Positions 1-7,924 of a stretch of 41,817 nucleotides of DNA are shown here, in pieces. Origin of the DNA: Lachnospiraceae bacterium (GTDB lineage: Bacteria > Bacillota > Clostridia > Lachnospirales > Lachnospiraceae); assembly GCA_024684055.1 (NCBI GenBank), contig JAIKXN010000133.1:1-41817 (forward strand), written 5' to 3'. Each line of letters starts with the position of its first letter. Position 1 is the first letter of the stretch. Under the pieces are notes generated by a model. That model was not told the origin of the DNA. It saw only the letters and a list, made by a program, of their open reading frames with translations, and made no database searches. Both the position numbers and the translations under genes were made by a program.

Positions 1-447
1 TACGTATCGGATGTAACACTTGTTCCTGCTGAAGGATATAAGGTAAGTCTTAATCCTGACGGAAGCGGTGCTTCCGAATCCATTACATTTACTGAAACCG
101 CAGAAAATGTAGTTATTTATCTGGTTAATGCCAAAGGACAGGCAACAGGAGCAATTGAAGTAGGAACAATTATTGCGAACTTTGAAGAAACTCCCGAAAC
201 AATTCCCGTACCCGATAATCCTTATACATTAAGCGGAACAAAGGGCAAAGGCGATTATTATGTATCGGATGTAATTCTTACACCCGCTGAAGGATATAAG
301 GTAAGTCTTAATCCTGACGGAAGCGATGCAAAGGATTCGCTTACATTTACTGTTACAACGGAAAATGTAATTATCTATCTGGTTAATTCCGAGGGTGGAG
401 TAACAGGTCCGATTAAAGTGGGTACTATTATTGCCAACTATGAAGAA
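1..447 (+). repeat. 258-bp direct repeat encoding surface-protein modules
   Basis: Bases 1-189 and 259-447 are closely similar in phase (period 258 bp) and share long identical stretches such as the one coding for AEGYKVSLNPDGS. The first copy is cut by the window edge, so further copies probably lie upstream. A third, protein-level-only copy covers about 769-996. The repeat is intragenic. Confidence 0.8.
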
Positions 448-1416
448 CCGGAACCCGATCCCGAGCCGGAACCCGATCCCGAGCCGGAACCCAATCCCGT
501 TACACCCGTAACTTTGCTTGACGGTTCAGGATCTGTTTCAGTTTCACACTGCTACTATGGCGGTAAATATGATGTAAAAGTATCTTCGAATACAAACGAT
601 GCATCCAAAGCCACTGTAAGATTCAAACAGAGCGGAACGGGCATTTATCTGAATTCGGCTCCCACAAATGTCGGAAGTTATATTGCAGAAGCAACATTCC
701 CTGCGAATGACAAATACAAAGCATATACAGCAACAGCGGCGTTTACAATCGATTATCTCCCTGTTCCCGCAAAGGCATATGTTCTTGATGGCAAGAAGGG
801 TGAGAATGACTTCTTTGTTTCTGATGTTAAGGTTAGTGCGCCTGAAGGATATCTTGTTTCGACGGCACTTCTTGGCGAATATACGGATTCCATTACAATC
901 AGTGCATCGAAGATAAGTGTCAGAATTTATTTAAAGAAAAAAGATACAGGCGAAATGACGGATGCCATTGCCGTTCAGACCATTAAACTGGATAAGGTGC
1001 TTCCTGAGGTTGATGGTGTTGAATCCGGAAAAGAATACTATTCGGACGATTATTCCATTACCGTTAAAGATGAAAATCTTTCAAAAGTTACGCTTAACGG
1101 CGAGGAAATGGAATTAGTTGACGGAATGTGTACGATCAAGCTTAATCCGGACGGAGATGCCGTAGAGTATACACTTGTAACGGTGGATATCGCTGGAAAT
1201 ACTACAACCACGGTATTTACGATCGCTTCGGAATGGCTTAAAGACAAAGTTATCATTTCAGGCAAATTCATTGTACTTAAAGCCGGAAGCGCGTATACAC
1301 TTCCCGAGGGAGAATGGAGAATAGTTCTTGATGACGGTACCGTTGATCCTACCGTATACAAGGGTGGATGTACGATCAAGGTAAATTCTGATACGAAACT
1401 TAAGTTTTCAAATTAG
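1..1416 (+). CDS. Repeat-rich surface/secreted protein, 3' part only
   Basis: The reading frame is open from base 1 to the TAA at 1414-1416, so the true start lies upstream and only the C-terminal 471 residues are present. The visible part holds two near-identical modules that end in VGTIIANxEE. A Pro/Glu/Asp linker follows (about residues 148-166, PEPDPEP type). Next come a YDG/MBG-like beta domain (VGSYIAEATFPAN), a third, diverged copy of the module (about residues 256-332), and a terminal Ig-like segment ending in KLKFSN. There is no LPXTG motif, C-terminal membrane helix or recognisable cell-wall binding repeat. Such modules are typical of extracellular adhesin-like proteins of gut and rumen Clostridia. 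The signal peptide and any catalytic domain would be upstream of the window, so the function is unknown. Confidence 0.75.
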   Translation, partial: YVSDVTLVPAEGYKVSLNPDGSGASESITFTETAENVVIYLVNAKGQATGAIEVGTIIANFEETPETIPVPDNPYTLSGTKGKGDYYVSDVILTPAEGYKVSLNPDGSDAKDSLTFTVTTENVIIYLVNSEGGVTGPIKVGTIIANYEEPEPDPEPEPDPEPEPNPVTPVTLLDGSGSVSVSHCYYGGKYDVKVSSNTNDASKATVRFKQSGTGIYLNSAPTNVGSYIAEATFPANDKYKAYTATAAFTIDYLPVPAKAYVLDGKKGENDFFVSDVKVSAPEGYLVSTALLGEYTDSITISASKISVRIYLKKKDTGEMTDAIAVQTIKLDKVLPEVDGVESGKEYYSDDYSITVKDENLSKVTLNGEEMELVDGMCTIKLNPDGDAVEYTLVTVDIAGNTTTTVFTIASEWLKDKVIISGKFIVLKAGSAYTLPEGEWRIVLDDGTVDPTVYKGGCTIKVNSDTKLKFSN

Positions 1417-1440
1417 TAATATAGTCAAATTTTGATAACA

Positions 1441-1477
1441 AAAAAAGTTTTGCATAATATGGCGAAACTTTTTTTGT
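1441..1477 (+). terminator. Rho-independent terminator after the surface protein
   Basis: AAAAAAAGTTTTGC (1441-1454) pairs with GCGAAACTTTTTTT (1463-1476) around an 8-nt loop, with one G-T wobble, and the 3' arm is itself a T-run. It lies 24 nt after the stop codon. The A-rich 5' arm means it could also work on the other strand. Confidence 0.8.
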
Positions 1478-1482
1478 GTGTT

Positions 1483-1488
1483 ATAATA
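1483..1488 (+). promoter_or_regulatory. Possible -10 box of the GTPase operon
   Basis: A perfect TATAAT lies 35 nt before the ATG at 1523, directly after the terminator. No convincing -35 hexamer sits 16-18 nt upstream, because that space is occupied by the terminator hairpin. I found no clear Zur-type palindrome. Confidence 0.35.
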
Positions 1489-1522
1489 ATTAGTTAGAAA
1501 TTTAAGAAAGAAGGGATTAGCG

Positions 1523-2836
1523 ATGACCAAAATTGATATTATTTCCGGCTTTTTAGGCGCCGGAAAAACAACTTTTATTCAGAAGATGCTTAAAGAAGTT
1601 CTTAATAAAGAAAAAGTGGTTCTTATTGAAAACGAATTTGGTGAAATAGGAATCGACGGCGGATTTCTTAAAGAGGCCGGTATCGAAATAAAGGAAATGA
1701 ATTCAGGATGTATCTGCTGTTCGCTTGTAGGTGATTTCGGTGCATCCTTAAAGGAAGTTATCAAAACATATTCTCCCGAAAGAATTCTTATCGAGCCTTC
1801 GGGAGTCGGAAAACTTTCCGATGTTATTAAAGCAGTTGTTGATCTTGAATCGAAAGAGAACATGAGTGATGTTGCCCTTAATGCAGCTGTAGTTGTTGTT
1901 GATGTTTCCAAGTGCAAGATGTATATCAAAAATTTCGGAGAATTCTTCATCAATCAGGTAGAAGCTGCAGGTACTATCATTCTTTCGAGAACACAGAATG
2001 TTTCCGAAGAAAAGCTTAACGAAGCTGTAGCACTTCTTCGTGAGCATAATGCAAAAGCAACAATTATTACCACTCCCTGGGATAAAATTACAGGTGAGCA
2101 GATCCTCAATACTTATGAAGCAGGCAAGAGTCTTGAAGAGGAACTTCTTGAAGAGATAAAGAAAGAGATGGCTCACAAGCATGGCGAAGAATGCGATGAT
2201 CCCGATTGTGATTGTCATCATCACCATCACGATGACGAAGATGAGCATGAACATCATCACCATCACGACGACGAAGATGAACATGAGCATCATCACCATC
2301 ATGATGACGAAGACGAGCATGAACATCATCACCATCACGATGACGAAGAAGAACATGAGCATCATCACCATCACGATGACGAAGACGAACATGAGCATCA
2401 TCACCATCACGATGACGAAGACGAGCACGAACATCATCACCATCACGATGACGAGGATGAACACGAGCATCACCATCATCATGACGACGGAGAGTGTGAC
2501 GATCCCGATTGTGACTGCCATCACCATCATGGAGACGGCGAACATCATCACCATCATCACCATGCAGATGAAGTATTTTCAAGTATCGGATTCGAAACAG
2601 CGAAGTCTTATACAAAAGAACAACTTGAAGAGATTCTTAACAAATTTGATGATAATGATACATACGGAATTATTCTTCGTTCAAAGGGAATGGTATATGA
2701 CAAGGACGGCGGATTTATTTATTTCGATTATGTTCCCGAAGAGAAAAATATCAGAGCCGGAAGTCCTGAGGTTACAGGCAAGGTCGTTGTGATCGGCTCC
2801 AAACTGAATGAAGAAAAGATAAAGGAATTGTTCTGA
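1523..2836 (+). CDS. COG0523/CobW-type GTPase with metal-binding His-rich array
   Basis: A P-loop GTPase of the COG0523 metallochaperone family (437 aa). It has Walker A GFLGAGKTT (residues 9-17), the family-defining CxCC motif C63-I-C65-C66, EPSGVGKLSDV after the Walker B region, and SRTQ in place of the usual NKxD base-recognition motif. Residues 224-347 are an extreme low-complexity insert: CDDPDCDC, seven 12-residue HHHHHDDEDEHE units, a second CDDPDCDC (325-332), then further His runs. The CobW C-terminal domain fills about 351-437. COG0523 proteins deliver or store Zn, Ni or Co; the His/Asp/Cys insert suggests high-capacity metal binding, probably zinc (inference). AAGAAGGG precedes the ATG. 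The next gene starts 1 nt after the stop, so the two are probably translationally coupled. Confidence 0.92.
   Translation: MTKIDIISGFLGAGKTTFIQKMLKEVLNKEKVVLIENEFGEIGIDGGFLKEAGIEIKEMNSGCICCSLVGDFGASLKEVIKTYSPERILIEPSGVGKLSDVIKAVVDLESKENMSDVALNAAVVVVDVSKCKMYIKNFGEFFINQVEAAGTIILSRTQNVSEEKLNEAVALLREHNAKATIITTPWDKITGEQILNTYEAGKSLEEELLEEIKKEMAHKHGEECDDPDCDCHHHHHDDEDEHEHHHHHDDEDEHEHHHHHDDEDEHEHHHHHDDEEEHEHHHHHDDEDEHEHHHHHDDEDEHEHHHHHDDEDEHEHHHHHDDGECDDPDCDCHHHHGDGEHHHHHHHADEVFSSIGFETAKSYTKEQLEEILNKFDDNDTYGIILRSKGMVYDKDGGFIYFDYVPEEKNIRAGSPEVTGKVVVIGSKLNEEKIKELF
2216..2494 (+). repeat. 36-bp tandem repeat (7 full copies) coding for the His/acidic array
   Basis: Seven in-frame 36-bp units run from 2216 to 2467, each coding HHHHHDDEDEHE (the fourth has DDEEE), with a partial unit to 2494. 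Copies differ mainly at synonymous positions (CAT/CAC, GAT/GAC, GAA/GAG). The array is bracketed by two codings of CDDPDCDC (2192-2215 and 2495-2518). Antisense and alternate-frame ORFs over this stretch are artefacts of the repeat. Confidence 0.95.
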
Positions 2837-2837
2837 A

Positions 2838-3770
2838 ATGAAAAATGTATTTGTAATTAACGGTTTTCTGGAAGCCGGTAAAACTGAATTTATAAAGTTT
2901 ACCATTTCACAGCCTTATTTTCAGACTTCAAACACCACGCTTTTGATTCAGTGTGAAGAAGGCGAAGTGGAAATAGAGGAAGCACTGTTAAGAAAAACGC
3001 ATACTGTAGTTGAAACAATTGAAAATAAAGAAGATTTAACCAGTTCAACTCTTCTTAATCTTGAGAAAAAGCACAAACCGGAAAGAATAATTATCGAGTA
3101 TAACGGAATGTGGCAGATGTCAGATCTCAAAATGCCATGGCACTGGAAACTGACTCAGCAGGTTACCATTATCAATGCGGCTACATTCAATATGTATTTT
3201 GCCAATATGCGTTCGCTTATTTCAGACATGGTTAAAAAATCCGAACTCATCATTTTCAACAGATGCGACGGATTAAATAAAGACCTTCCCACCTATAAGA
3301 GAAACATGATGGCACTTAACAGAAATGCGGATATCGTATTCGAAGATGCCAACGGAGAGATTAATACAACGCTTGATGAAGAATTACCATTTGATGTTAA
3401 TGCTGATGTGATTGAACTTCTTGAAGAAACATACGGCATCTGGTTTTTCGATACACTTGATAATCCCGACAGATATAACGGCAAGAAGGTTAAATTCCTT
3501 GCGCAGATTGTTAAGCCTGACGGCTTCGAAAAAGGATATCTTGTTCCCGGCCGTTCTGCAATGACATGCTGCGCCGATGATATTGCATTCCTCGGATTTG
3601 TCTGCAAGACCGATGAAGCGGATAAATACAAAAAAGGTGACTGGGTAACGCTTACCGCTGAAATAAAAATGGAGTTTTGGAAGGATTACAACGGCGTCGG
3701 ACCCGTGCTTCATGCAGTATCGATTACTCCTGCACAGGCTCCTAAAGAAGAAGTAATCAATCTTGTTTAA
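2838..3770 (+). CDS. CobW-like GTPase fused to YcgQ/DUF1980-like C-terminal domain
   Basis: 310 aa. The N-terminal half is a second, diverged CobW-like P-loop domain: GFLEAGKT (residues 9-16), IIIEYNGMW at the Walker B region, and NRCD (141-144) matching the NKxD motif. It lacks the CxCC motif and the His array. From about residue 208 it changes to a beta-rich domain with R-x-x-M-T-C244-C245-ADD, GF, a YKKGDWVTL stretch and a terminal P-rich segment. This pattern resembles the C-terminal domain of Bacillus YcgQ (DUF1980/TIGR03943), normally a membrane-permease partner. No permease gene is nearby. It starts 1 nt after the stop of the upstream COG0523 gene, which supports a shared role in metal handling. 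The domain match is from memory and the function is unproven. Confidence 0.75.
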   Translation: MKNVFVINGFLEAGKTEFIKFTISQPYFQTSNTTLLIQCEEGEVEIEEALLRKTHTVVETIENKEDLTSSTLLNLEKKHKPERIIIEYNGMWQMSDLKMPWHWKLTQQVTIINAATFNMYFANMRSLISDMVKKSELIIFNRCDGLNKDLPTYKRNMMALNRNADIVFEDANGEINTTLDEELPFDVNADVIELLEETYGIWFFDTLDNPDRYNGKKVKFLAQIVKPDGFEKGYLVPGRSAMTCCADDIAFLGFVCKTDEADKYKKGDWVTLTAEIKMEFWKDYNGVGPVLHAVSITPAQAPKEEVINLV

Positions 3771-3784
3771 CAGGGATTATAAAA

Positions 3785-4933
3785 ATGAAAATCAAATGTG
3801 AATACTGCGGTTCGATGTTTGATGATACTTTGGAAAAGTGTCCGAACTGCGGGGCTGACAATTCAAATGTAAGAAAAAGCACCCCCGATTCGCCCACTAC
3901 CATTGAAGGTTTAAAAGAATGGTATGCTTCCAAAGGTCTTCCTCCCGAGGATATAACCAGATTTTTTATTGGCAAAGATATCAAAGAACCCAGAGCGTTC
4001 GGTATTTACAAAGATGAAAATACCGGCAATTTTATAGTATATAAGAATAAAGATAACGGAACACGTGCCGTAAGATATGAAGGAAGCGACGAAGCTTTTG
4101 CCGTCAATGAAATCCATACGAGATTAAAACAGGAAATTCTTCAGCAAAAGGGAAGGAACGCAGCAAACAAAGCTTCTAAATCCGACAACCGGAATGCATC
4201 GAAAAAGAGAACAAAGAACAAAAAGAGCAGAAGAAGGGGACTAAGCAGTTCATTAAGTTCGTTTTTGCTCATTGGAATTTCTATGACTGTTCTCATAATT
4301 ATAATGATTCTTGAGAGAGGTCCTGACGTAGGCTATTATAATTATCAGAATGCTCTGTATTACCACTACGGTGAAGATGAGAATGGCTGGGCTTTGTATG
4401 ACACGGAGATTAATGACTGGAAAAAAATGGGTTATTCTCCGGATGTTATAAGACACAGGAAAAATCAAAAGGATTATTATCTTTCTTCGGATTATAATTC
4501 AAGCTATGGCGGATATGATTTCGCTGACAGCCAGGTTTATCAGGATTATTTACATAATTTCAAAGTCAATGTCGGTTACTATTCTTATGGAGATAGTGTT
4601 TATTACCATATGAAAGAAGCCGATGATGATGGCTGGTATTTTTATAATTCCGATGATGATGACTGGCATTCTGTTAACAGTGACAGCATACCGTCAGAAC
4701 TTACTCACGCCGATATGGCTGATGATTTCTGGTATACGCCGAATTGGAGTTCCGAGACTCAGATTTCCGACTTCAGCCAGACCGAAGAATATCAGGATTA
4801 CCAGGAAGAACTGAGGCGAAAAGAAGAAGAATCATCTAACAGTTCGTCCCATGATTCCGATGACAGCGACTATTCATGGGATTCAAGTGATTCCTGGGAT
4901 TCGGGCGGATCAGACTGGGACAGCGACTGGTAA
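3785..4933 (+). CDS. Zinc-ribbon, single-TM protein with duplicated Tyr/Trp/Asp-rich domain
   Basis: 382 aa, 14 nt after the preceding gene. A zinc ribbon opens the protein (C5-x2-C8, C19-x2-C22). It is followed by a soluble domain (about 35-120), a Lys/Arg-rich stretch (about 125-155) and one hydrophobic helix (about 160-176), which suggests an N-in, C-out orientation by the positive-inside rule. The outer part contains two copies of one module, beginning VGYYNY (V182) and VGYYSY (V263). Each carries YYH, then GW.xY and DW, then a YQDY end. The tail is Ser/Asp/Trp-rich. Zinc-ribbon membrane proteins of this layout are common and uncharacterised in Lachnospiraceae. Co-directional placement after two CobW-like genes hints at a metal-related or envelope role, but this is only inference. 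Confidence 0.75.
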   Translation: MKIKCEYCGSMFDDTLEKCPNCGADNSNVRKSTPDSPTTIEGLKEWYASKGLPPEDITRFFIGKDIKEPRAFGIYKDENTGNFIVYKNKDNGTRAVRYEGSDEAFAVNEIHTRLKQEILQQKGRNAANKASKSDNRNASKKRTKNKKSRRRGLSSSLSSFLLIGISMTVLIIIMILERGPDVGYYNYQNALYYHYGEDENGWALYDTEINDWKKMGYSPDVIRHRKNQKDYYLSSDYNSSYGGYDFADSQVYQDYLHNFKVNVGYYSYGDSVYYHMKEADDDGWYFYNSDDDDWHSVNSDSIPSELTHADMADDFWYTPNWSSETQISDFSQTEEYQDYQEELRRKEEESSNSSSHDSDDSDYSWDSSDSWDSGGSDWDSDW

Positions 4934-4966
4934 AAATATCAATGTGAGAATAATAAAGAACACTAA

Positions 4967-5006
4967 AAAACAGGTACATATTAAAAGGTATGTACCTGTT
5001 TTCTTT
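4967..5006. terminator. Bidirectional terminator between convergent genes
   Basis: AAAACAGGTACATA (4967-4980) is perfectly complementary to TATGTACCTGTTTT (4989-5002) around an 8-nt loop. T-runs follow on the plus strand (TTTTCTTT), and six T's follow on the minus strand. It serves the zinc-ribbon gene and the facing pyrBI operon. Confidence 0.9.
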
Positions 5007-5109
5007 ATGATTAAATATACATGTCTGTTAAGAATAAAATGCCTGTTAAATAATGTGAATTCTGTTTGGCATTGTATTTTTTGTTTGTAAATTTAATTTA
5101 ACTTTGGAA

Positions 5110-5538
5110 TTACAACTCCTGTCTGGTTTTCTCTTCACAGTATTTACATCTGTAAACTTCTTTTTTCTCATCAAGAACGAAGATGTGAGGTAGCTCCTGC
5201 TCGATGCTGCTTATGCATCTGGGGTTTTTACATTTGTAAATGTTTTTGATTTCTTTGGGAAGAGTGAGTTCTTTCTTGGCAACGATCTCGCCGTCTTTAA
5301 TAACATTAACTGTGATGTTGTGATCGATTACCGCAAGAACATCCATATCCATTTCTTCTATGTCGCATTCAACCTTTAATATATCTTTCTTTCCCATCTT
5401 TTCGCTTTTGGCATTCATGATCATTGCGACTGTACAGTCTTTTTTGTCTAACTGAAGATGATGGTAAAGAGAGAGGCTTTTTCCGGCTTTTATATGATCG
5501 AGTACGAAACCTTCGTGTATCTTTCCTACGTTAAGCAT
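5110..5538 (-). CDS. pyrI: Aspartate carbamoyltransferase regulatory chain PyrI
   Basis: 142 aa, close to the usual length of about 150. The N-terminal allosteric domain contains GFVLDHIKAGKSL and is followed by the C-terminal zinc domain with its four-cysteine pattern: C-KNPRC and CKYC near the end. In characterised ATCases this chain binds nucleotides and tethers the catalytic trimers. It starts 55 nt downstream of pyrB in the same direction, the typical pyrBI order, and AAAGGAT precedes the start. It ends toward the bidirectional terminator. Confidence 0.95.
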   Translation of the reverse strand: MLNVGKIHEGFVLDHIKAGKSLSLYHHLQLDKKDCTVAMIMNAKSEKMGKKDILKVECDIEEMDMDVLAVIDHNITVNVIKDGEIVAKKELTLPKEIKNIYKCKNPRCISSIEQELPHIFVLDEKKEVYRCKYCEEKTRQEL

Positions 5539-5593
5539 ATAAGATAAATCCTTTCATTTTATTTCTAAACTTTTAAACCAAAGGGTATTGCAT

Positions 5594-6517
5594 TTACAGG
5601 CTGTTAACATCGATTTCGAGAAGTGTAAGTATCAGTGCCATTCTTACATAGACTCCATACTGAACCTGTTTGAAATATACGGCTCTTTCATCGTCATCGA
5701 CTTCAACCGAGATTTCATTTACTCTGGGAAGAGGATGGAGCACGAGCATATCAGGTTTTGCGAGAGACATCTTTTCTTTGTTGAGAATGTAGAAGTCTTT
5801 CAGTCTTACGTAGTCTTCCTCGTTGAAGAAACGTTCTCTCTGAACTCTCGTCATATATAAAAGATCGAGTTCGGGCATAACTTCCTCGAGAGAAATAACT
5901 TCTTTGTAAGGAATGTTCTGTTCTTTTAAATTGTCTGTGATATATTCGGGAATTCTTAATTCTTCCGGAGAAACGAAGATAAATGTAATATTATCGTATC
6001 GTGATAAAGCATTGATAAGTGAATGGACTGTTCGACCGAATTTAAGGTCTCCGCAAAGTCCGATAGTGAAATTGTTAAGACGTCCTTTTAAAGAACGGAT
6101 AGTAAGCAGATCTGTTAATGTCTGCGTCGGATGCTGATGTCCGCCGTCACCTGCGTTGATAACAGGAATGCGGGAATGGGTTGATGCAACCATTGGTGCA
6201 CCTTCTTTCGGATGTCTCATGGCACATATATCAGCGTAACATGAAATCATTCGAATGGTATCTGAAACACTTTCGCCTTTTGCGGCTGATGATGAATTCG
6301 CATCGGAGAAACCGAGAACGCTTCCACCGAGGGACAACATAGCCGATTCAAAACTAAGACGGGTTCGCGTACTTGGCTCATAAAAGCAGGTAGCGAGCTT
6401 TTTGCCGTTACAGGCATGCGAGTATTTTTCCCTGTTTTTTTCGATATCGTTAGCCAGGTCAAAAAGCTTCTCCAACTCATCTACCGAAAAATCCAAAGGA
6501 CTCATAAGATGACGCAT
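5594..6517 (-). CDS. pyrB: Aspartate carbamoyltransferase catalytic chain PyrB
   Basis: 307 aa. It condenses carbamoyl phosphate and aspartate in pyrimidine synthesis. Signatures visible are [15 protein letters not shown] (carbamoyl-phosphate loop), HPTQTLTDL and [15 protein letters not shown] longer frame opens at 6547, but the start at 6517 (protein [10 protein letters not shown]) is preferred: TAGGAGAAT lies 7 nt upstream and the length fits the family. The extra residues of the longer frame would lie across the ribosome site. Transcription probably begins near 6543 from the -10/-35 pair described separately, leaving a leader of only about 25 nt. That is too short for a PyrR attenuator, so control is probably mainly allosteric through PyrI. 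Confidence 0.96.
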   Translation of the reverse strand: MRHLMSPLDFSVDELEKLFDLANDIEKNREKYSHACNGKKLATCFYEPSTRTRLSFESAMLSLGGSVLGFSDANSSSAAKGESVSDTIRMISCYADICAMRHPKEGAPMVASTHSRIPVINAGDGGHQHPTQTLTDLLTIRSLKGRLNNFTIGLCGDLKFGRTVHSLINALSRYDNITFIFVSPEELRIPEYITDNLKEQNIPYKEVISLEEVMPELDLLYMTRVQRERFFNEEDYVRLKDFYILNKEKMSLAKPDMLVLHPLPRVNEISVEVDDDERAVYFKQVQYGVYVRMALILTLLEIDVNSL

Positions 6518-6548
6518 AAATATTCTCCTATAAAAAATCATTTTCATT

Positions 6549-6577
6549 ATGATAACACTTCAAATAATTGAAATCAA
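6549..6577 (-). promoter_or_regulatory. Predicted pyrBI promoter
   Basis: Reading on the minus strand, TTGATT (6577-6572) and TATCAT (6554-6549) are separated by exactly 17 nt. The element overlaps the divergent promoter of the response-regulator gene, so the two may interfere with each other. Confidence 0.6.
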
Positions 6578-6596
6578 GAATCAAATGTAGTAAAAT
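6568..6596 (+). promoter_or_regulatory. Predicted promoter of the response-regulator gene
   Basis: TTGAAA (6568-6573) and TAAAAT (6591-6596) are 17 nt apart. The -35 boxes of this and the divergent pyrBI promoter overlap at 6572-6573. Confidence 0.6.
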
Positions 6597-6654
6597 AGTG
6601 GACAAGAAATGCAAAATTTTTTTTAGCAAAAAACAGTAAGGGAGAATAATAGGA

Positions 6655-7434
6655 ATGAGGATTCTTGCAGCGGATGACGAACTTATCGCGCTTGAGGTTT
6701 TGGTTGATGCAATAAAGGAAGCAGAACCTACTGCCGAAATTGTATCGTTCAGAAACGGAAAGGATACTATCAGTTATCTTTCCGAAAATCAGGTTGATGT
6801 TTGTTTCTTTGATATTGAAATGAGGGATTGCAACGGAATTGAACTTGCTTATGAGGCAAAGAAATTCAACCCCATGGTAAATATCGTCTTTGTAACCGGT
6901 TATTCGGAATACTCAAAGGATGCTTTTGAAGTAAGAGCGAGCGGCTATATTCTTAAGCCGGTTACCAGCGTGAAAATCGCCGAAGAAATCAGAAATTTGA
7001 GAAATCCCATAGAAGAAAACAAAAACAGTTATGACATATATATCAAAACCTTTGGAAACTTCGATGTTTATTCCAAAGGTGAACCCATAATCTTCAAAAG
7101 AAGCAAGTCAAAGGAACTTCTTGCATACTTAATCGACAGAAAGGGTGCCGGAGTTACGAAGAAGGAAATAGCTTCGATCATTTTTCCCAATCAGGAATAT
7201 GACAGAAAAGTAGAAGATTATATCAACAAGATTTATCGCGAAATGACCAGATCTCTTAATGAAGCGGGTATCGGCGATATCGTTGTTAAAAAGAGAAATT
7301 ATTATGCAATTAATCCCGAGAAGATTGAATGCGACAGATATGATTTCGAAAAAGGAAAGACATCTGCGATCAAGGCTTACATGGGAGAATACATGCAGCA
7401 GTACAGCTGGGCGCATTTTAAGGTTTCAAGATAA
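6655..7434 (+). CDS. Orphan response regulator: receiver plus SARP-like winged helix
   Basis: 259 aa. The receiver domain (1-118) has the acidic pair D7/D8, the phosphoacceptor D53 in FFDIEM, T81 and K101 followed by P102. Residues 127-235 form an OmpR/SARP-type winged-helix DNA-binding domain (FKRSKSKELLAYLIDRKGA, then the helix around DRKVEDYINKIYREM). The short C-terminal tail (GEYMQQYSWA) looks like the beginning of a BTAD domain that is otherwise absent. No histidine kinase is nearby. AGGGAGAAT lies before the ATG. The PH-domain gene follows in the same direction and may be co-transcribed. The target genes are unknown. Confidence 0.85.
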   Translation: MRILAADDELIALEVLVDAIKEAEPTAEIVSFRNGKDTISYLSENQVDVCFFDIEMRDCNGIELAYEAKKFNPMVNIVFVTGYSEYSKDAFEVRASGYILKPVTSVKIAEEIRNLRNPIEENKNSYDIYIKTFGNFDVYSKGEPIIFKRSKSKELLAYLIDRKGAGVTKKEIASIIFPNQEYDRKVEDYINKIYREMTRSLNEAGIGDIVVKKRNYYAINPEKIECDRYDFEKGKTSAIKAYMGEYMQQYSWAHFKVSR

Positions 7435-7470
7435 TCGGGTTTTATCGGAAGATGTTTTTACGGAGGAAAT

Positions 7471-7872
7471 ATGGGCGTAGAAATAATTGACGGCGAAGAA
7501 TGTGTAATTGAAAAGAAAAGATGGGCACTTTTCGGATTGCCTTTTACATTTACCAAATATATTGTAAAGAAGGATGTACTTACCATAGAATCCGGTTTTT
7601 TTACAAAAACCGAAAATGACTGCTATATGTACAAAATCCAGGATGTTGAACTGACCAGAAACTTTTTCCAGAGACTTTTTGGTTTAGGCTGTGTTATCTG
7701 TTTTACGGGTGATACGACACATCCGAAACTTTACCTTCACAATATTAAGAATTCAAAGGAAACAAAAGATTATATTCTTAAATATTCCGAGGAAGCCAGA
7801 CTTAAGAGAAGAACTCTTAACACACTTAATATCGGTGCGCAAGACATTGATGATGCAATGGATGACTGTTAA
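7471..7872 (+). CDS. PH-domain-like (bPH_2/YdbT type) protein
   Basis: 133 aa. The central part alternates short hydrophobic strands (FTKYIVKKDVLTIESGFF, then YKIQDVELTRNFFQRLFGLG), which resembles bacterial PH domains of the bPH_2 family. These usually occur in membrane-associated proteins. There is no clear membrane helix here, and the tail is charged (about 105-133). It starts 36 nt after the response regulator with ACGGAGGAAAT as the ribosome site, and a short hairpin terminator follows. Confidence 0.7.
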   Translation: MGVEIIDGEECVIEKKRWALFGLPFTFTKYIVKKDVLTIESGFFTKTENDCYMYKIQDVELTRNFFQRLFGLGCVICFTGDTTHPKLYLHNIKNSKETKDYILKYSEEARLKRRTLNTLNIGAQDIDDAMDDC

Positions 7873-7878
7873 TTAAAG

Positions 7879-7900
7879 GGCGGGTTTTAACCTGCCTTTT
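7879..7900 (+). terminator. Short Rho-independent terminator
   Basis: GGCGGG (7879-7884) pairs with CCTGCC (7891-7896), one wobble, loop TTTTAA, then TTTT. It begins 6 nt after the stop codon of the PH-domain gene. The stem is short, so termination may be partial. Confidence 0.6.
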
Positions 7901-7924
7901 GTATTGTATATATATCAAATATAT

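Noticed and set aside
1478-1522. Zur operator upstream of the COG0523 gene
   Set aside because: The AT-rich stretch has weak symmetry but no TCGTAAT-N-ATTACGA-type palindrome.
1748-2792. Long alternate-frame and antisense ORFs (up to 271 aa) over the His-rich array
   Set aside because: They arise from the 36-bp repeat, give extreme Met/Val or Arg/Asp low complexity, lack ribosome sites and overlap a clear COG0523 gene.
6518-6547. Longer PyrB N-terminus starting at 6547
   Set aside because: The extension would overlay the TAGGAGAAT ribosome site and the extra residues do not look like PyrB.
6518-6560. PyrR attenuator ahead of pyrB
   Set aside because: The predicted leader is only about 25 nt, too short for the anti-antiterminator and terminator folds.
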